64,000 nucleotides of DNA from assembly GCA_951813515.1 (NCBI GenBank), contig OX638346.1, forward strand, positions 558,001 to 622,000. The letters run 5' to 3'. The DNA is from an uncultured Pseudomonadales bacterium (lineage in GTDB: Bacteria > Pseudomonadota > Gammaproteobacteria > Pseudomonadales > Azotimanducaceae). Shown here in pieces: positions 27,311-37,211 of the stretch. The notes below the pieces were generated by a model. The model saw only the letters and a program-made list of their open reading frames with translations. It did not search any database and was not told the origin of the DNA. How positions within the stretch are numbered: position 1 is the first letter of the stretch; each line of letters begins with the position of its first letter. The position numbers and the translations under genes were made by a program.

Positions 27311-28708
27311 TCACGAATCCGTGGTCGACGCGGACCCCGTCGGAACGACCTTAGGGTCGCTGAAATCCCGGGCGTCGAAAATCCTGCGAATGGTGGGGTC
27401 CGCGTAGTGGTCCACGGCAGTCCGTACGGCAATCACCAGCGTTTCTCTCCTGGCAACAAGCGCTTCGATGTCGCCACTCAAGCGCGCCAGGCGAAACAGG
27501 CTGCGTATCGAGATGAGCAGTTGGGCCTGTTTTTCAAAGACAAACAGCGTGGCGAAGAAACTGGCGGGGAGCAGCAGCAATGCCACGATAGCCCACACCC
27601 ACCCGAATCCGATTCCGGCCATGATCGGGACAAGCACATACGTTGACAGCAGCACCGGAACCGCTGTCACGAGCTTGAGGGTGGCGATGTCGTCGATGTC
27701 GTAGCTGAATCGTGATCCGACCGTTGCAGCAAGCCATGCTGTGGGCAGGAGAATGCTCGCCCCCGGCAGCGCGAGCGGGAACAGCACGGTGACCAGCGTC
27801 GTGCGCCAGATGATCCTCTTCATGGCAATGCTGGCGCTGACAAGATGCGAGAGTTGGTAATCCTTCAATCCCAGGACATCCAACTGGGCCTGATACTCCT
27901 CGATCTCGGTACGCAGCCGCTGCATGTCCGGTTCCTCTGCAAAGAGCGCATAGCGTTCCACGAAGCGGCGGCTCAGGTCGACATAACTGGCGGGCGTGAG
28001 TATTGCCGAAATCGGCTTGTACAGACGGCGAGCGGCGTGAATGAAACGCAGCGTCGACCAGTCCGGGGCACTCAGCGTGACGCGGGAGATTCGCTCGCCA
28101 AGTTCTGCCGTGAGTTGGCGCACAGTCTCCATTTCATCGCTCTCGTAGGCCTTGAGACGCGCCTCGTCCACGGGCATCGGCGCTGCGAAGTGCAGCAGGA
28201 CCTGGCTTCTGAACCGGTGGCGGTCAAGATATGTCAGTCCAAATGGAACAATCGCGACCTCCGCATCTCGGTGCGCGGCGGCGTGCAGCGCCATTCTTGC
28301 GGTGCCGGTCTTGAGCGTCGCCAGTCGGCTATCGGTGTGGCTGATGCCTTCGGGGAAAATCGCCACGCAGCCGCCGCTCGCCAGGACGTCGTCCACGCGC
28401 TCGAAGGCGCCCCGGTTATCCGCATCGGATCCGTGTTCTTCGCGGCGCAGGACGGGTATCGCGCCAAGCGCCTCGAGCAGTCGGGAGAGTATGGGAAATC
28501 TCCAGAGTGTCGCGTTGCCGAGGAAATGAATGGGGGACCGCTCTGCCAAGCTGATCAGCAACAGTCCGTCGATCAAGGCGTTGGGGTGATTGCCGGCAAA
28601 GATCACGGCGCCGCGCGGGGGGACATTCTCCAGGCCCACCACCTCGATTCGCCTGTAAAACGTGCTGGCGACCAGACTCAGGAATCGAACCAACCCGCGG
28701 TAGAGCAT
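27311..28708 (-). CDS. PlsC-like glycerol-3-phosphate/lysophosphatidate acyltransferase family protein
   Basis: A 465-residue acyltransferase. The first 230 residues hold the LPLAT domain: NHPNALIDG (motif I variant), IPVLRREEHGSDAD and IFPEGISHTDS (motif III). The next 200 residues include a helical section and three or four membrane segments (VLFPLALPGASILLPTAWLAA, LVPIMAGIGFGWVWAIVALLLLPASFF). It should move acyl chains to a phospholipid precursor at the inner membrane. The long C-terminal membrane part is common in a sub-branch of the family. Confidence 0.82.
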   Translation of the reverse strand: MLYRGLVRFLSLVASTFYRRIEVVGLENVPPRGAVIFAGNHPNALIDGLLLISLAERSPIHFLGNATLWRFPILSRLLEALGAIPVLRREEHGSDADNRGAFERVDDVLASGGCVAIFPEGISHTDSRLATLKTGTARMALHAAAHRDAEVAIVPFGLTYLDRHRFRSQVLLHFAAPMPVDEARLKAYESDEMETVRQLTAELGERISRVTLSAPDWSTLRFIHAARRLYKPISAILTPASYVDLSRRFVERYALFAEEPDMQRLRTEIEEYQAQLDVLGLKDYQLSHLVSASIAMKRIIWRTTLVTVLFPLALPGASILLPTAWLAATVGSRFSYDIDDIATLKLVTAVPVLLSTYVLVPIMAGIGFGWVWAIVALLLLPASFFATLFVFEKQAQLLISIRSLFRLARLSGDIEALVARRETLVIAVRTAVDHYADPTIRRIFDARDFSDPKVVPTGSASTTDS

Positions 28709-28783
28709 GGCCGAGGGTGCCGTGCAATTTCGGTTGCAATCAAGCTAACAGAATGGTTCAGACGCGGCTATCGCGGACCGCTG

Positions 28784-29782
28784 CTAGTCGAGAATCTGAC
28801 CAAGCACTGCGAGCTGGTCGAACACGGTCCACTCGGCGACGATCCGCCCCGCCACAGTTCGCCAGTGGCTGACGCCGAGGATGAAAAGGGGTCTTCCCGT
28901 GGCGACAGTCCCGGCGAAGGAGTCGGCGTGCGAACCGGCTGCCGTCCAGCGCGCGGCGATGTCCAGTCCGCCGCTGCCGAACGTCTGGCAGGCGACGTGG
29001 TCCAGGGCGACCCGGGGATTGCCGAACGCGCGCCGCAGGTCCGCGTAGTGTCCCGAGATGGCCTCGCGGCCGGAGTACCGCTCGATGGGTGAGCGATATA
29101 GCACCGCGTACGGTGCGTAACGGTCCCAGCGAGTCAGCACATCGGCTGAAGCCAATTGCGTGGCGAGGAATTCAGTTGCCAATCGGGTTGCGTCCCTATC
29201 TGCGCCTTCCACACCCGGTGTGACCTTGAGCGGCTCCGCCTGGGCGATACGTTCCACTTCACGAGCCATCCAGTCGCGATCCTCTGGACCCACGCGCGCG
29301 GCTTGGTTGCGCGCCGCCTCGGCGGGGTCGAAGCCGAGCTGGCGGACCAGCGCAAGGTTGTCGCGCATCAGCCACTCACGGGTGACCACGCCGTTCTCGA
29401 CCACGCAGTCCGCAACGTTGGTGATGCACACGCGCCGACCCGTCGCCTCGCCGAAGGCGCTTGGACCGCGGTTGGTCATCGGACTCGTGATCCGGTGGGA
29501 GGAATAAAATCCGCTCTCGCGATTTCCGGACCAGACGACGTTGTCGCCGAGCAGGAGCCGGTCCGGGAATGCCTCGAGCATCTGCCGTGTGCCGTCCACC
29601 ATGGCCTGGGTGCCGTGGATCACGCCTTCCATGCCGTACACCTCGACGTCGGGCGCGTAGTAGCGATGGATAAGTTCCACGCCGCGCTGCTCCCAGATCT
29701 CGAACGTGATGCCGAGAATGAAGTCGACGATATCGGAATCGGGGCCGTAGGCGCCCCCAGGCGTATTCACGTCGCGCTTCAA
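28784..29782 (-). CDS. Tandem SnoaL-like (NTF2-fold) protein
   Basis: About 332 residues containing two SnoaL/NTF2-like domains, roughly residues 20-155 (WEQRGVELIHRYYAPDVEVYG) and 200-332 (WDRYAPYAVLYRSPIERYSG). Such domains act as small-molecule cyclases, isomerases or hydratases, or bind ligands only. The start is uncertain: TTG 29782 has GGAG 8 nt upstream and GTG 29770 is an alternative; the extension to 29881 is unlike the family. It is divergent from the hpsN-like gene, and a motif shared with two other promoters lies between them. A second tandem-SnoaL gene lies 2 kb away. Confidence 0.75.
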   Translation of the reverse strand: MKRDVNTPGGAYGPDSDIVDFILGITFEIWEQRGVELIHRYYAPDVEVYGMEGVIHGTQAMVDGTRQMLEAFPDRLLLGDNVVWSGNRESGFYSSHRITSPMTNRGPSAFGEATGRRVCITNVADCVVENGVVTREWLMRDNLALVRQLGFDPAEAARNQAARVGPEDRDWMAREVERIAQAEPLKVTPGVEGADRDATRLATEFLATQLASADVLTRWDRYAPYAVLYRSPIERYSGREAISGHYADLRRAFGNPRVALDHVACQTFGSGGLDIAARWTAAGSHADSFAGTVATGRPLFILGVSHWRTVAGRIVAEWTVFDQLAVLGQILD

Positions 29783-29987
29783 GCGGGATGCTCCGGCGCG
29801 GGTAGGCCGCTGCTTCCTTGCGAGTGCCCCACAGCCAGTGCCTTCGGCTCCGCCCGTGGCCCGGTCCCGCTCGTCGCCCATGGATCAACCGACCCGGCGG
29901 GTCGCTGGCGCTCCCCGGAGACGTTTGTTCCATGCGAGGGGTAACCCCTTCGTACTCCGCGGCACCAAGGCCGGCTGTTGTGCGTCA

Positions 29988-30003
29988 TTTGCATTGGAAG
30001 TAC
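29988..30003. promoter_or_regulatory. Copy of a shared promoter motif (divergent SnoaL/hpsN-like promoter)
   Basis: Read on the minus strand this is GTACTTCCAATGCAAA. It matches 14 of 16 positions of GTACTTCGAATGCAAG at 33441-33456. A half-similar ATTGTAAGT follows at 30004-30012. It lies 35 bp upstream of the hpsN-like GTG start and about 205 bp upstream of the divergent SnoaL gene. Confidence 0.5.
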
Positions 30004-30037
30004 ATTGTAAGTCAACCCGTCTGCTTCGGACCCGCAC

Positions 30038-31360
30038 GTGATCGAGATAGTCAAAACCGGCATCGACGCCGACACTGCCGCCGAGCGCGATGAAGGCGTC
30101 AGGACTGCAGTCGAGGGGATTCTCGCGGACATCGATGCGCGGGGCGACGACGCGGTGCGGGAGTTGTCGGTTAAGTTCGACGACTGGTCGCCAGGCGACT
30201 TCAGACTCTCCCAGGACGAGATCGAGGCCTCGGTCGAACGGCTGCCCGCCCAGGCGATCCACGACATCGAGTTCGCCCAAGCCCAGGTCCGGCAATTCGC
30301 CGAAGTCCAGAAGGCCGCGCTCGACGACGTCGAAGTGGAAACGCTGCCCGGCGTCGTGCTCGGCCACCGCAACATCCCGGTCAACAGCGTCGGCTGTTAC
30401 GTGCCGGGAGGCCGTTATCCGATGGTGGCATCCGCGCACATGAGCATCGTCACGGCCAAGGTGGCGGGCGTCGCGCGCGTCATCGCCTGTGCGCCGCCCT
30501 ACGAGGGCGCGCCAAGCGATGCGATCGTCGCAGCCATGCACCTTGGCGGCGCCGACGAGATCTACTGCCTGGGCGGCGTGCAGGCGGTGGGTGCGATGGC
30601 GCTCGGCTGCGAGAGTATCGAGCCGGTGGATATGCTGGTGGGGCCTGGCAACGCCTTTGTCGCCGAGGCGAAGCGGCAGTTGTTCGGCCGCGTCGGGATC
30701 GACCTGCTCGCCGGACCGACCGAGACCCTGATCATCGCCGACGACACCTGCGACGGCGAAATGGTGGCCACCGACCTCCTCGGCCAGGCCGAGCACGGTC
30801 CGACCTCGCCCGCCGTGCTGCTGACCACGTCCCGGGCGCTGATCGAGGACACTTTGCGCGAGATCGATAGCCAGCTCGAGACCCTGGAGACCGCCGCGGT
30901 GGCGGGCCAGGCATGGCGGGACTACGGGCGAATCATCCTGTGCGATACCGAAGCCGAGATGGTCGAGGAAGCGGACCGCATCGCCAGCGAGCACGTGCAG
31001 GTGATGACCCGCGACCCGGACTATTTCCTGGAGAACATGACCAACTACGGCTCGCTGTTCCTCGGACCGGAGACCAACGTGGCCTACGGCGACAAGGTCA
31101 TCGGCACCAACCATACGCTGCCGACGCGGCTCGCCGCGCGGTATACCGGCGGCCTGTGGGTCGGCAAGTTCATCAAGACCGTGACCTGGCAAAAGGTGTC
31201 GCCGCAGGCCACCGCGATGGTCGGCGAGTACTGCTCGCGGCTCTGCGCGCTCGAAGGCTTCGCGGGCCACAAGGCCCAGGCGGATCTGCGCGTCGCCCGC
31301 TACAGGGGAACCAACGAACCGGCCGGCATGGACCGCGAAGAACGGTCCAGCGGGTCGTGA
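30038..31360 (+). CDS. hpsN: Histidinol-dehydrogenase-family protein, HpsN-like (sulfopropanediol 3-dehydrogenase)
   Basis: A 440-residue NAD-dependent dehydrogenase of the HisD family. It has [45 protein letters not shown], the zinc Gln/His in [10 protein letters not shown], catalytic ASEHVQV and GTNHTLPT. These blocks match the branch containing HpsN, which oxidises R-2,3-dihydroxypropane-1-sulfonate to sulfolactate in two NAD+ steps, better than biosynthetic HisD. No other his genes are near. The GTG start at 30038 gives the family N-terminus. The gene overlaps the following SnoaL gene by 4 bp (GTGA). The substrate is inferred from family resemblance and the neighbouring transporter and cupin genes. 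Confidence 0.8.
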   Translation: MIEIVKTGIDADTAAERDEGVRTAVEGILADIDARGDDAVRELSVKFDDWSPGDFRLSQDEIEASVERLPAQAIHDIEFAQAQVRQFAEVQKAALDDVEVETLPGVVLGHRNIPVNSVGCYVPGGRYPMVASAHMSIVTAKVAGVARVIACAPPYEGAPSDAIVAAMHLGGADEIYCLGGVQAVGAMALGCESIEPVDMLVGPGNAFVAEAKRQLFGRVGIDLLAGPTETLIIADDTCDGEMVATDLLGQAEHGPTSPAVLLTTSRALIEDTLREIDSQLETLETAAVAGQAWRDYGRIILCDTEAEMVEEADRIASEHVQVMTRDPDYFLENMTNYGSLFLGPETNVAYGDKVIGTNHTLPTRLAARYTGGLWVGKFIKTVTWQKVSPQATAMVGEYCSRLCALEGFAGHKAQADLRVARYRGTNEPAGMDREERSSGS

Positions 31361-32364
31361 GCAGCGACAGACACCTTCGCAACAAGCGCCAAACCTACGC
31401 AACGCTTAAGGACCTGGCGGCGGCGCCGCAGATCGCATCGGTCCTGAAGCGGGCCTACCACGCGGACGCCGACTGGTTCGGTTCGCATCCGCTCAACGAA
31501 CGCCATGGCATCGCCGCGATCGAAGACGTCTGGCGCGGCATGCGCCGGGCGTTCCCGGACATGGAACGTCGCGACAGCATCCTGGTCGGGGGCGCGTACG
31601 AGGGCACCGACATGGTGGCCGCCATGGGCCACTACCAGGCGACGTTTGTCGAAGACTGGCTCGGCGTGCCCGCCACCCACGGCGTCGTGCACCTGCGCTA
31701 CGGCGAGGTCCACCGGTATGTCGACGGCAGGATCGCGCACACCTACGCGCTCATCGATCTCCTCGACCTCATGCGCCAGGCCGGCGTCTGGCCCCTGCCG
31801 CCGAGCCTCGGGGCCGAGGGCATGTGGCCCGGCCCCGCGACCGGCGACGGTCTGCGGCTGGTCGCCGACGATGGGCGGATCGGCAAAGCCTCCCGCGACA
31901 CCGTGCTCGCCATGCACCAGGCGATGTTCGACTTCGACGGCGTCAACCTCGACAGCATGGACCAGGCCGAATACTGGGCCGAGCACTTCATGTGGTATGG
32001 GCCGGCGGGCATCGGCACCTGCCGGGGCATGACGGGATACCAGGCGCATCACCAGATTCCGTTCCTCACCGCATTCCCGAACCGCGGGGGCGCCGGGCAC
32101 TACGTCTGCATCGGCGATGGCAGCTACGTCGTGACCGGGGGCTGGCCGAGCGTGGTTGCGACCCACACCGGCAGCGGCTGGCTCGGACTCCCAGCGACGA
32201 ACAAACCGGTCGGAATGCGCGTGATGGACTTCTACCGGACTGAGAAGGGACAAATCACCGAGAACTGGGTGCCGATCGACGTGATCGACGTGCTGCTGCA
32301 GATGGGTACGGACGTCCTGGCACGGATCGAGCATCTGCGCGGCAATCCACGTCACGCCCTGTGA
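31357..32364 (+). CDS. Tandem SnoaL-like polyketide-cyclase-family protein
   Basis: A 335-residue protein with two NTF2-like domains, about residues 25-150 ([20 protein letters not shown]) and 185-325 ([19 protein letters not shown]). Its GTG start at 31357 overlaps the hpsN-like stop (GTGA), so it is translated with it. It is related in layout to the protein at 28784-29782. The [19 protein letters not shown] block suggests a ligand pocket. The function is unknown; given the context it may act on or bind an intermediate of the dehydrogenase pathway. Confidence 0.8.
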   Translation: MSSDRHLRNKRQTYATLKDLAAAPQIASVLKRAYHADADWFGSHPLNERHGIAAIEDVWRGMRRAFPDMERRDSILVGGAYEGTDMVAAMGHYQATFVEDWLGVPATHGVVHLRYGEVHRYVDGRIAHTYALIDLLDLMRQAGVWPLPPSLGAEGMWPGPATGDGLRLVADDGRIGKASRDTVLAMHQAMFDFDGVNLDSMDQAEYWAEHFMWYGPAGIGTCRGMTGYQAHHQIPFLTAFPNRGGAGHYVCIGDGSYVVTGGWPSVVATHTGSGWLGLPATNKPVGMRVMDFYRTEKGQITENWVPIDVIDVLLQMGTDVLARIEHLRGNPRHAL

Positions 32365-32376
32365 GGCCGCCCTCCC

Positions 32377-33411
32377 CTACGTCGTCGCGAGCGGCTCGCC
32401 CGTCGGATTGTCCCCGCCGTCCACCGCATATAATTCGCACGTCTCCGACGCGCTATTGCGGAACTGTCGCGGCAAGTCGACGGGAATGGACATGACGTCG
32501 CCAGGGCCAAGTTCGAAGTCAACGCCATCAACGATCAGGGACAGCGAACCCCGGTGCGCGAACAGCACCTCTTCCTGGGGCCGCGCGTGGACCGGCGTCT
32601 CCGACCCAGGTTGAAGGACCACCTTGCGCAACTGGAAGCCGTGGGACCAGTCGAGTTTCCCTGCGCGCATTCCATCCTGCCTCGACGCACCGATCACCGG
32701 TGCCTCTGCGACGCCCGCCGTCGTCAGCAATGACTTCCCGGACGGTTCGAACTCAGCTCCGCTAACGACGCATCCACGCAACGCCGCAGTGTCCATCTTC
32801 CTCAACCGGGCCACGTCCGCTGCCGTCGTCGGCGGCATGATGGCGGCACCCTCCGGCACGGTCTCGCCACGGGTGAGGTCCACGAGGCTGCCGTCTTGCA
32901 GCAGCACGAGGCCGTGGCGCTTCGCCGCCTCGAACACGTACGGTGCCCAGGTGACGTGCCCGGGGTCGTCTCCTCCAAGGACGGCGAACAGGAAGCCGAC
33001 CGAGTCGCCAATATTCTCGAAGCCACGGAACACGTGGATCGGTATCGAGATGACATCACCGGGTTCCAGGATGACCTCCGCTGTCTCGGCGTTTTCGCCG
33101 AGATGGAACGCCCAGCGACCGGAGTGCACCACGAACACTTCCGCCGTCTCGTGGCTGTGCTGAGAGTTGACGCAATTGGGCGGCTGTCGGGCGCCGCCGA
33201 TATTGAAGCCGTGGGGAATGTCGATGTGGACGTGCTGGTCAGGGCTTTCGGAAACACCCGGGCCAATGATCGTAAAGTTCTCCTTCCCCTCGCTCCCGGG
33301 CGTGCGCGTGTCGACAAACGCTGTCGTGCAGGGAATGAGATCCGCGTAGCGGACAAGGCGAGCGTTTAGCTGGTCGCGCGTCCACGTAGAAGCGGTGGAA
33401 GTGTCTGGCAT
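32377..33411 (-). CDS. Bicupin protein
   Basis: A 344-residue protein with two cupin domains. The N-terminal one carries the His-rich motif NCVNSQHSHETAEVFVVHSG and PGDVISIPIHVFRGFEN (residues about 80-135). The C-terminal one carries ETPVHARPQEEVLFAHRGSLSL and GPGDVMSIPVDLPRQFRN. The first looks metal-binding; the second keeps only part of the His set. Related bicupins include gentisate dioxygenase-like and oxalate decarboxylase-like enzymes. It is convergent with the SnoaL gene and divergent from the symporter gene, sharing a promoter region with a regulatory motif. Confidence 0.8.
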   Translation of the reverse strand: MPDTSTASTWTRDQLNARLVRYADLIPCTTAFVDTRTPGSEGKENFTIIGPGVSESPDQHVHIDIPHGFNIGGARQPPNCVNSQHSHETAEVFVVHSGRWAFHLGENAETAEVILEPGDVISIPIHVFRGFENIGDSVGFLFAVLGGDDPGHVTWAPYVFEAAKRHGLVLLQDGSLVDLTRGETVPEGAAIMPPTTAADVARLRKMDTAALRGCVVSGAEFEPSGKSLLTTAGVAEAPVIGASRQDGMRAGKLDWSHGFQLRKVVLQPGSETPVHARPQEEVLFAHRGSLSLIVDGVDFELGPGDVMSIPVDLPRQFRNSASETCELYAVDGGDNPTGEPLATT

Positions 33412-33440
33412 GACATCTTGTCGTGATTGGACGCCGCAAC

Positions 33441-33458
33441 GTACTTCGAATGCAAGTT
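33441..33458. promoter_or_regulatory. Copy of a shared promoter motif (divergent bicupin/symporter promoter)
   Basis: GTACTTCGAATGCAAGTT on the plus strand, with ACTT/AAGT half-sites as an imperfect inverted repeat. It is 16 of 18 identical to the copy at 39832-39849 upstream of the TonB receptor. It lies 30 bp upstream of the bicupin ATG and 89 bp upstream of the symporter ATG. Confidence 0.55.
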
Positions 33459-33467
33459 TGCGTCAAG

Positions 33468-33498
33468 AGATGCTACGTTTCGGCACCCAGATGCTACG
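33468..33498. repeat. Direct repeat AGATGCTACG with 21-bp spacing
   Basis: AGATGCTACG occurs at 33468-33477 and 33489-33498, exactly 21 bp apart, two helical turns, just downstream of the shared motif and 50-80 bp before the symporter start. The phased spacing suggests binding sites for a dimeric regulator on one DNA face. Confidence 0.4.
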
Positions 33499-33546
33499 CT
33501 GGCGCGGGACACGACGCCCCGGCGGCTTTCCGCAAGGAGTTTCGAG

Positions 33547-35152
33547 ATGGCCGAATTCGGTACGCTCAACTGGTCGATACTCGGCGTCTACATCGTCGGT
33601 AACCTGCTGCTCGGCTACTTCCTGAGCAAGCGGGTCCCAGGCCGAGGACTTCTACCTCGGACGGCGGACGATACCCTGGTGGGTGATCGGCATATCGGTC
33701 GTGGCGACCTACGTCAGCGCGCTGTCGTTTCTCGGCGGGCCGGCGTGGTCGTACGCAGAGAACCTCGCCGTCATCGCCATCCACCTCAACTATCCGATCG
33801 TGATCTTTATCGTGATCACGATCTTCCTGCCGTTCTTTTTCTCGAGCGGGGTCGCCTCGATCTACGAGTACCAGGAGCGCCGCTTCGGGCCCACCGCGCG
33901 CTCCGTTATGTCGGCGGTGTTCCTCGTCTCGCAGGGGCTGACCTCGGCGGCGATCCTGTATGCCACGGCGCTTGTCATCGAGTTCATCACCGGCATCGAC
34001 GTCGTCCACGCGATCCTGATCGTCACTGTCATCGCGCTGGTCTACACGATGATGGGCGGTATGGCCGCAGTGATCTGGACCGACGTCATCCAGGCCGGCG
34101 TGCTGTTCGTCGGCGCCGCCATCATCCTGGTGGCGCTTGTCGGCGACCTGCCTTCGCCGATGGTCGAGATGCTCCGCGACCTCAAGGCCGAGGGGAAGAC
34201 CACGGCCCTCGACTTTTCCTTCGACTTCACGAAGGAAGCCACCGTCTGGTCGGGCATCATCGCGATGACCCTGTTCCATACGACGGTCTACGGCGCCAAC
34301 CAGATGATGGTGCAGCGGACGCTGGCCGCGAAGAACATCGGCGATGCCAAGAAGGCGTACCTCCTGATGGGCTTCGCGGCGTTCTTCATCTACTTCCTGT
34401 TCATGTTCCTCGGCACGCTGTTCTACGGCTACTACGAGGGCCGCGCATTCGACAACGGCAACACGATCATCCTTGAATTCGCCTCGGAACTCGCCCTGCC
34501 GGGACTCATGGGGATCATCACCGCGGCCGTCATCGCCGCGGCGATGTCGAGCCTGGACTCGTCGCTCAACTCGATGGCCACCGTCTCAACCGTGGACTTC
34601 TACCAGCGCTATTTCCGCCCCGACGCCGACGGCCGGCAGTGCCTGCGGGTCTCGCGACGTTTCACTTTGCTGTGGGCCGCCGCGATCATCGTCCCGGCGA
34701 TCCTCTACGCCGAGAGCGAGGGGTCGATACTGCAGACGCTGAGTCGCATCGGCTCCTATTTCGTCGGCGCTAAACTCAGCATGTACGGACTGGGATTCTT
34801 CTCCAAGCACGCCACCGAACGGGGTGTCCTGGTCGGCGTAGTGGTCGGTTTCCTCGTCATCTGGGCCGTCGCCAGCCAGACCGACATCTCCTGGCCCTGG
34901 TACTGCCTGATCGGCGGCAGCGTCAACATCGTCGTCTCGATCATCGCGAGCCTGGTCCTCGACGGCAGGCAGGCGGACTACTCGCCGTACACGGTGCGCG
35001 GCCAACTACGCAAGTTCGAAGAGGAAGGGCGGCCGCTCAAGGAAGGGAACTGGTACGTCGTGCCGGGCAAGGTCGACCCTGTCGCCTACGCGCTGCTTGG
35101 GTTCTTCGTTGTGACCCTGCTGTTCTTGCTGGGGTTCGACATGGTGATCTGA
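33547..35152 (+). pseudogene. Sodium:solute symporter (SSS family), frameshifted near the N-terminus
   Basis: The gene starts at ATG 33547 with AAGGAG 8 nt upstream and reads MAEFGTLNWSILGVYIVGNL for the first membrane segment. Within a CCC run at 33636-33638 the frame moves by one base; the continuing frame reads AEDFYLGRRTIPWWVIGISV, the expected next block. The remaining 490 or so residues are intact, with about 12 membrane segments and the SSS blocks SSLDSSLNSMATV and GANQMMVQR. An extra C at 33637, or loss of two bases, explains the break. It may be a real inactivation or a sequencing error. Expected role: Na+-driven uptake of the substrate handled by the hpsN-like cluster. Confidence 0.85.
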
Positions 35153-35208
35153 ACTCGCGGGGCGGGGGCGAAACACGGCGTTCCTGAAGGGGCCGTCTGA
35201 CTTCGTGG

Positions 35209-37080
35209 CTACGCCGCGTCGCCGAGCGCCTCGATCAGCGGCCCGAGATGCTTCTCGTAGCGCTTCCACGCCGCCACGGACTCCGTGTAGATCGGTCGCC
35301 GGACCTGGCTCGCGCTCGGGGTCTTGACGAGCCGCTCGGTCTCGTGGAAAGCCAGCACTCCGGGCTCGAAGGGCAGGTCGAGGAAGTTCAGCATGCGGCG
35401 GCTCTGGCTCTCGACGTCCGCCACCGTGTCCTCGTAGCGCACGGTGAGAATGCGCCCCGGAAACAGCGACTTCCAGCGTTCGACGAGGTCGCGGTGGCGG
35501 CGGTAGTACTGGCCCAGCGAGGTCAGCGAGTGCGCGTACGTCTGTTTCTCGTCGAACGGGATCCGGTGAATGGCCCAGCAATTGGCGACTGCATCGCGCC
35601 GGCAGTAGATGAAGCGCGCCCGCGGCAGGGCGATGGCCAGCAGACCGATGTACTGGAAGTTGAGCGGCGTCTTGTCGACCACGTAACGGGCGTCAAGGTC
35701 GCCCGTCGCTTCCGCATGCCGGGAGACATAATACTCGCCGAGTTCGCGGAATGACGATGGGTCGAGGAGGTCCATGTTGTCCGGGAATTTCTGGCCTGTC
35801 ATGTCCCGAACCCGATGCGCCATGTCGTAGGCGTAGCTCAGTTCGCCCGCGCCCGCCACAGCGCTGTGCGTCGCGAGGATCTGTTCGGTCAGACTGGTCC
35901 CGGAGCGGGGCATTCCGACCACGAAGACCATGCGCTCGTCCGCACATCCGGCGTCGAATCCGACCCGCGCCGCCGCCGACTCGGCGCAGTTGTAGAGGGA
36001 GTCGATGTAGTCTGCGGTCTCCGCATCGTCGTAGGGCCGCGCGGTCGCCTTGACGCCGTTTCCCCGCGCCAGGTACTCGTAGGCCTCGTCGTATGCGCCG
36101 CGCTGCTCGAGCGCCCTGGCCAGGCCAAAGGCCAGGTACATGCGGTCACTGCCGGACAGGTCGCCCCGCCCCCATGCCGAGCGCATGGCGGCCAGTTCAG
36201 CATCGGTGCCGGTGCGGCCGTTGATCTGCGCAAGCTGGTAGTGCGCCATCCCCATCCCGGGTGCCGAGTCGATCGCCGCCTGGAAGTGATTCGCCGCGCT
36301 CGCCCGGTCGCCCGTCTGCTCGTGCAGCACGCCCATCACGTGATGCGCCTCGGGGTGGCGGGGTTCCATCGCGAGAACCTTGTCGAGTGTCTCGAAGGCG
36401 TCCTCGGGGGCTTCCATGTCGCGCTGCACGCGGGCCATGTTGATCATGGCCGCAGCGTATTTTGGGCTGAGCGCCGCAGCCTTCTGGTAGTGCGTGAGGG
36501 CGTCCGTGTGCTTCGCCTGGTTGAGCAGGATGTCACCCTTGTTGTTCCAGGCCTGCGCAAGGCCGGGATCGAGCTGCAACGCCCGGTCCACGGCCTGGAG
36601 ACCACGCTCCCACCGATCCGACTCATTCAGCGCGGCGGCCAGGTTGCTCCAGCACTCGGCGAACATGGGTTGCAGCTTGAGTGCGCGCTCATAGGACCGG
36701 GCTGCTTCACGCGGCTGTTCCACGAGGCGCAGCACGTTGCCGAGGTTGTTGAGGACGACGGGGTTGCGGGGATCCAGCCGGATGGACTCCCTGAAATGGC
36801 GGATGGCGTCCTTCGGTTTCCCCGTGTCCTTGTAAGCCAGGCCAATATTCGCGTGCGCCTGCGGGTCGCTGTCGTCCACCGCCAGCGCCTGCTTGATGAA
36901 CGCGATCGCCTCCTTCGGCCGCGCCGCGTTGACGCAGAGCATGCCCAGGAGATTGAGCGCATGGACGTTGCCGGGATCGCGGCCAAGGACTTCCCGATAG
37001 ATCTTCTCCGCCCGGGCGAGATTCCCGGCCTGCTGCGCCTGGTATCCCGCCTCCAGCGCGCGGATGATCGACTCCAACAT
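35209..37080 (-). CDS. TPR-repeat sulfotransferase
   Basis: A 623-residue protein. Residues about 1-330 are eight or so tetratricopeptide repeats (LARAEKIYREVLGRDPGNVHALNLLG and similar). Residues about 385-610 are a sulfotransferase domain (PF13469 type) with the 5'-phosphosulfate loop VVGMPRSGTSLTEQIL and the YCRRDAVANCWAIH region for the 3'-phosphate. It should transfer sulfate from PAPS to an unknown acceptor; the TPR part may hold a protein or polysaccharide acceptor. The sulfatase, sulfatase remnant and hpsN-like genes in the same window make a sulfated substrate theme plausible. Confidence 0.88.
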   Translation of the reverse strand: MLESIIRALEAGYQAQQAGNLARAEKIYREVLGRDPGNVHALNLLGMLCVNAARPKEAIAFIKQALAVDDSDPQAHANIGLAYKDTGKPKDAIRHFRESIRLDPRNPVVLNNLGNVLRLVEQPREAARSYERALKLQPMFAECWSNLAAALNESDRWERGLQAVDRALQLDPGLAQAWNNKGDILLNQAKHTDALTHYQKAAALSPKYAAAMINMARVQRDMEAPEDAFETLDKVLAMEPRHPEAHHVMGVLHEQTGDRASAANHFQAAIDSAPGMGMAHYQLAQINGRTGTDAELAAMRSAWGRGDLSGSDRMYLAFGLARALEQRGAYDEAYEYLARGNGVKATARPYDDAETADYIDSLYNCAESAAARVGFDAGCADERMVFVVGMPRSGTSLTEQILATHSAVAGAGELSYAYDMAHRVRDMTGQKFPDNMDLLDPSSFRELGEYYVSRHAEATGDLDARYVVDKTPLNFQYIGLLAIALPRARFIYCRRDAVANCWAIHRIPFDEKQTYAHSLTSLGQYYRRHRDLVERWKSLFPGRILTVRYEDTVADVESQSRRMLNFLDLPFEPGVLAFHETERLVKTPSASQVRRPIYTESVAAWKRYEKHLGPLIEALGDAA

Positions 37081-37150
37081 GGCGCCTATGTAACCCGGTT
37101 TCGCCGGAGTGCGCTACCCGGTACGGAGCGCTGCCAATGGGAAGTCACAA

Positions 37151-37177
37151 AAAAAGCCCCGGCGAGCGGGGCTTTTT
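37151..37177 (-). terminator. Rho-independent terminator downstream of the TonB receptor gene
   Basis: Perfect 11-base arms AAAAAGCCCCG and CGGGGCTTTTT pair around a 5-base loop. On the minus strand the stem is followed by an extended T-run, so it ends transcripts of the TonB receptor gene 35 bp after its stop. The plus strand also has a T5 tail, so it can act both ways. Confidence 0.9.
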
Positions 37178-37211
37178 CGTCGACTACGACTGGCTGGCCG
37201 GCAGCGCGCGG

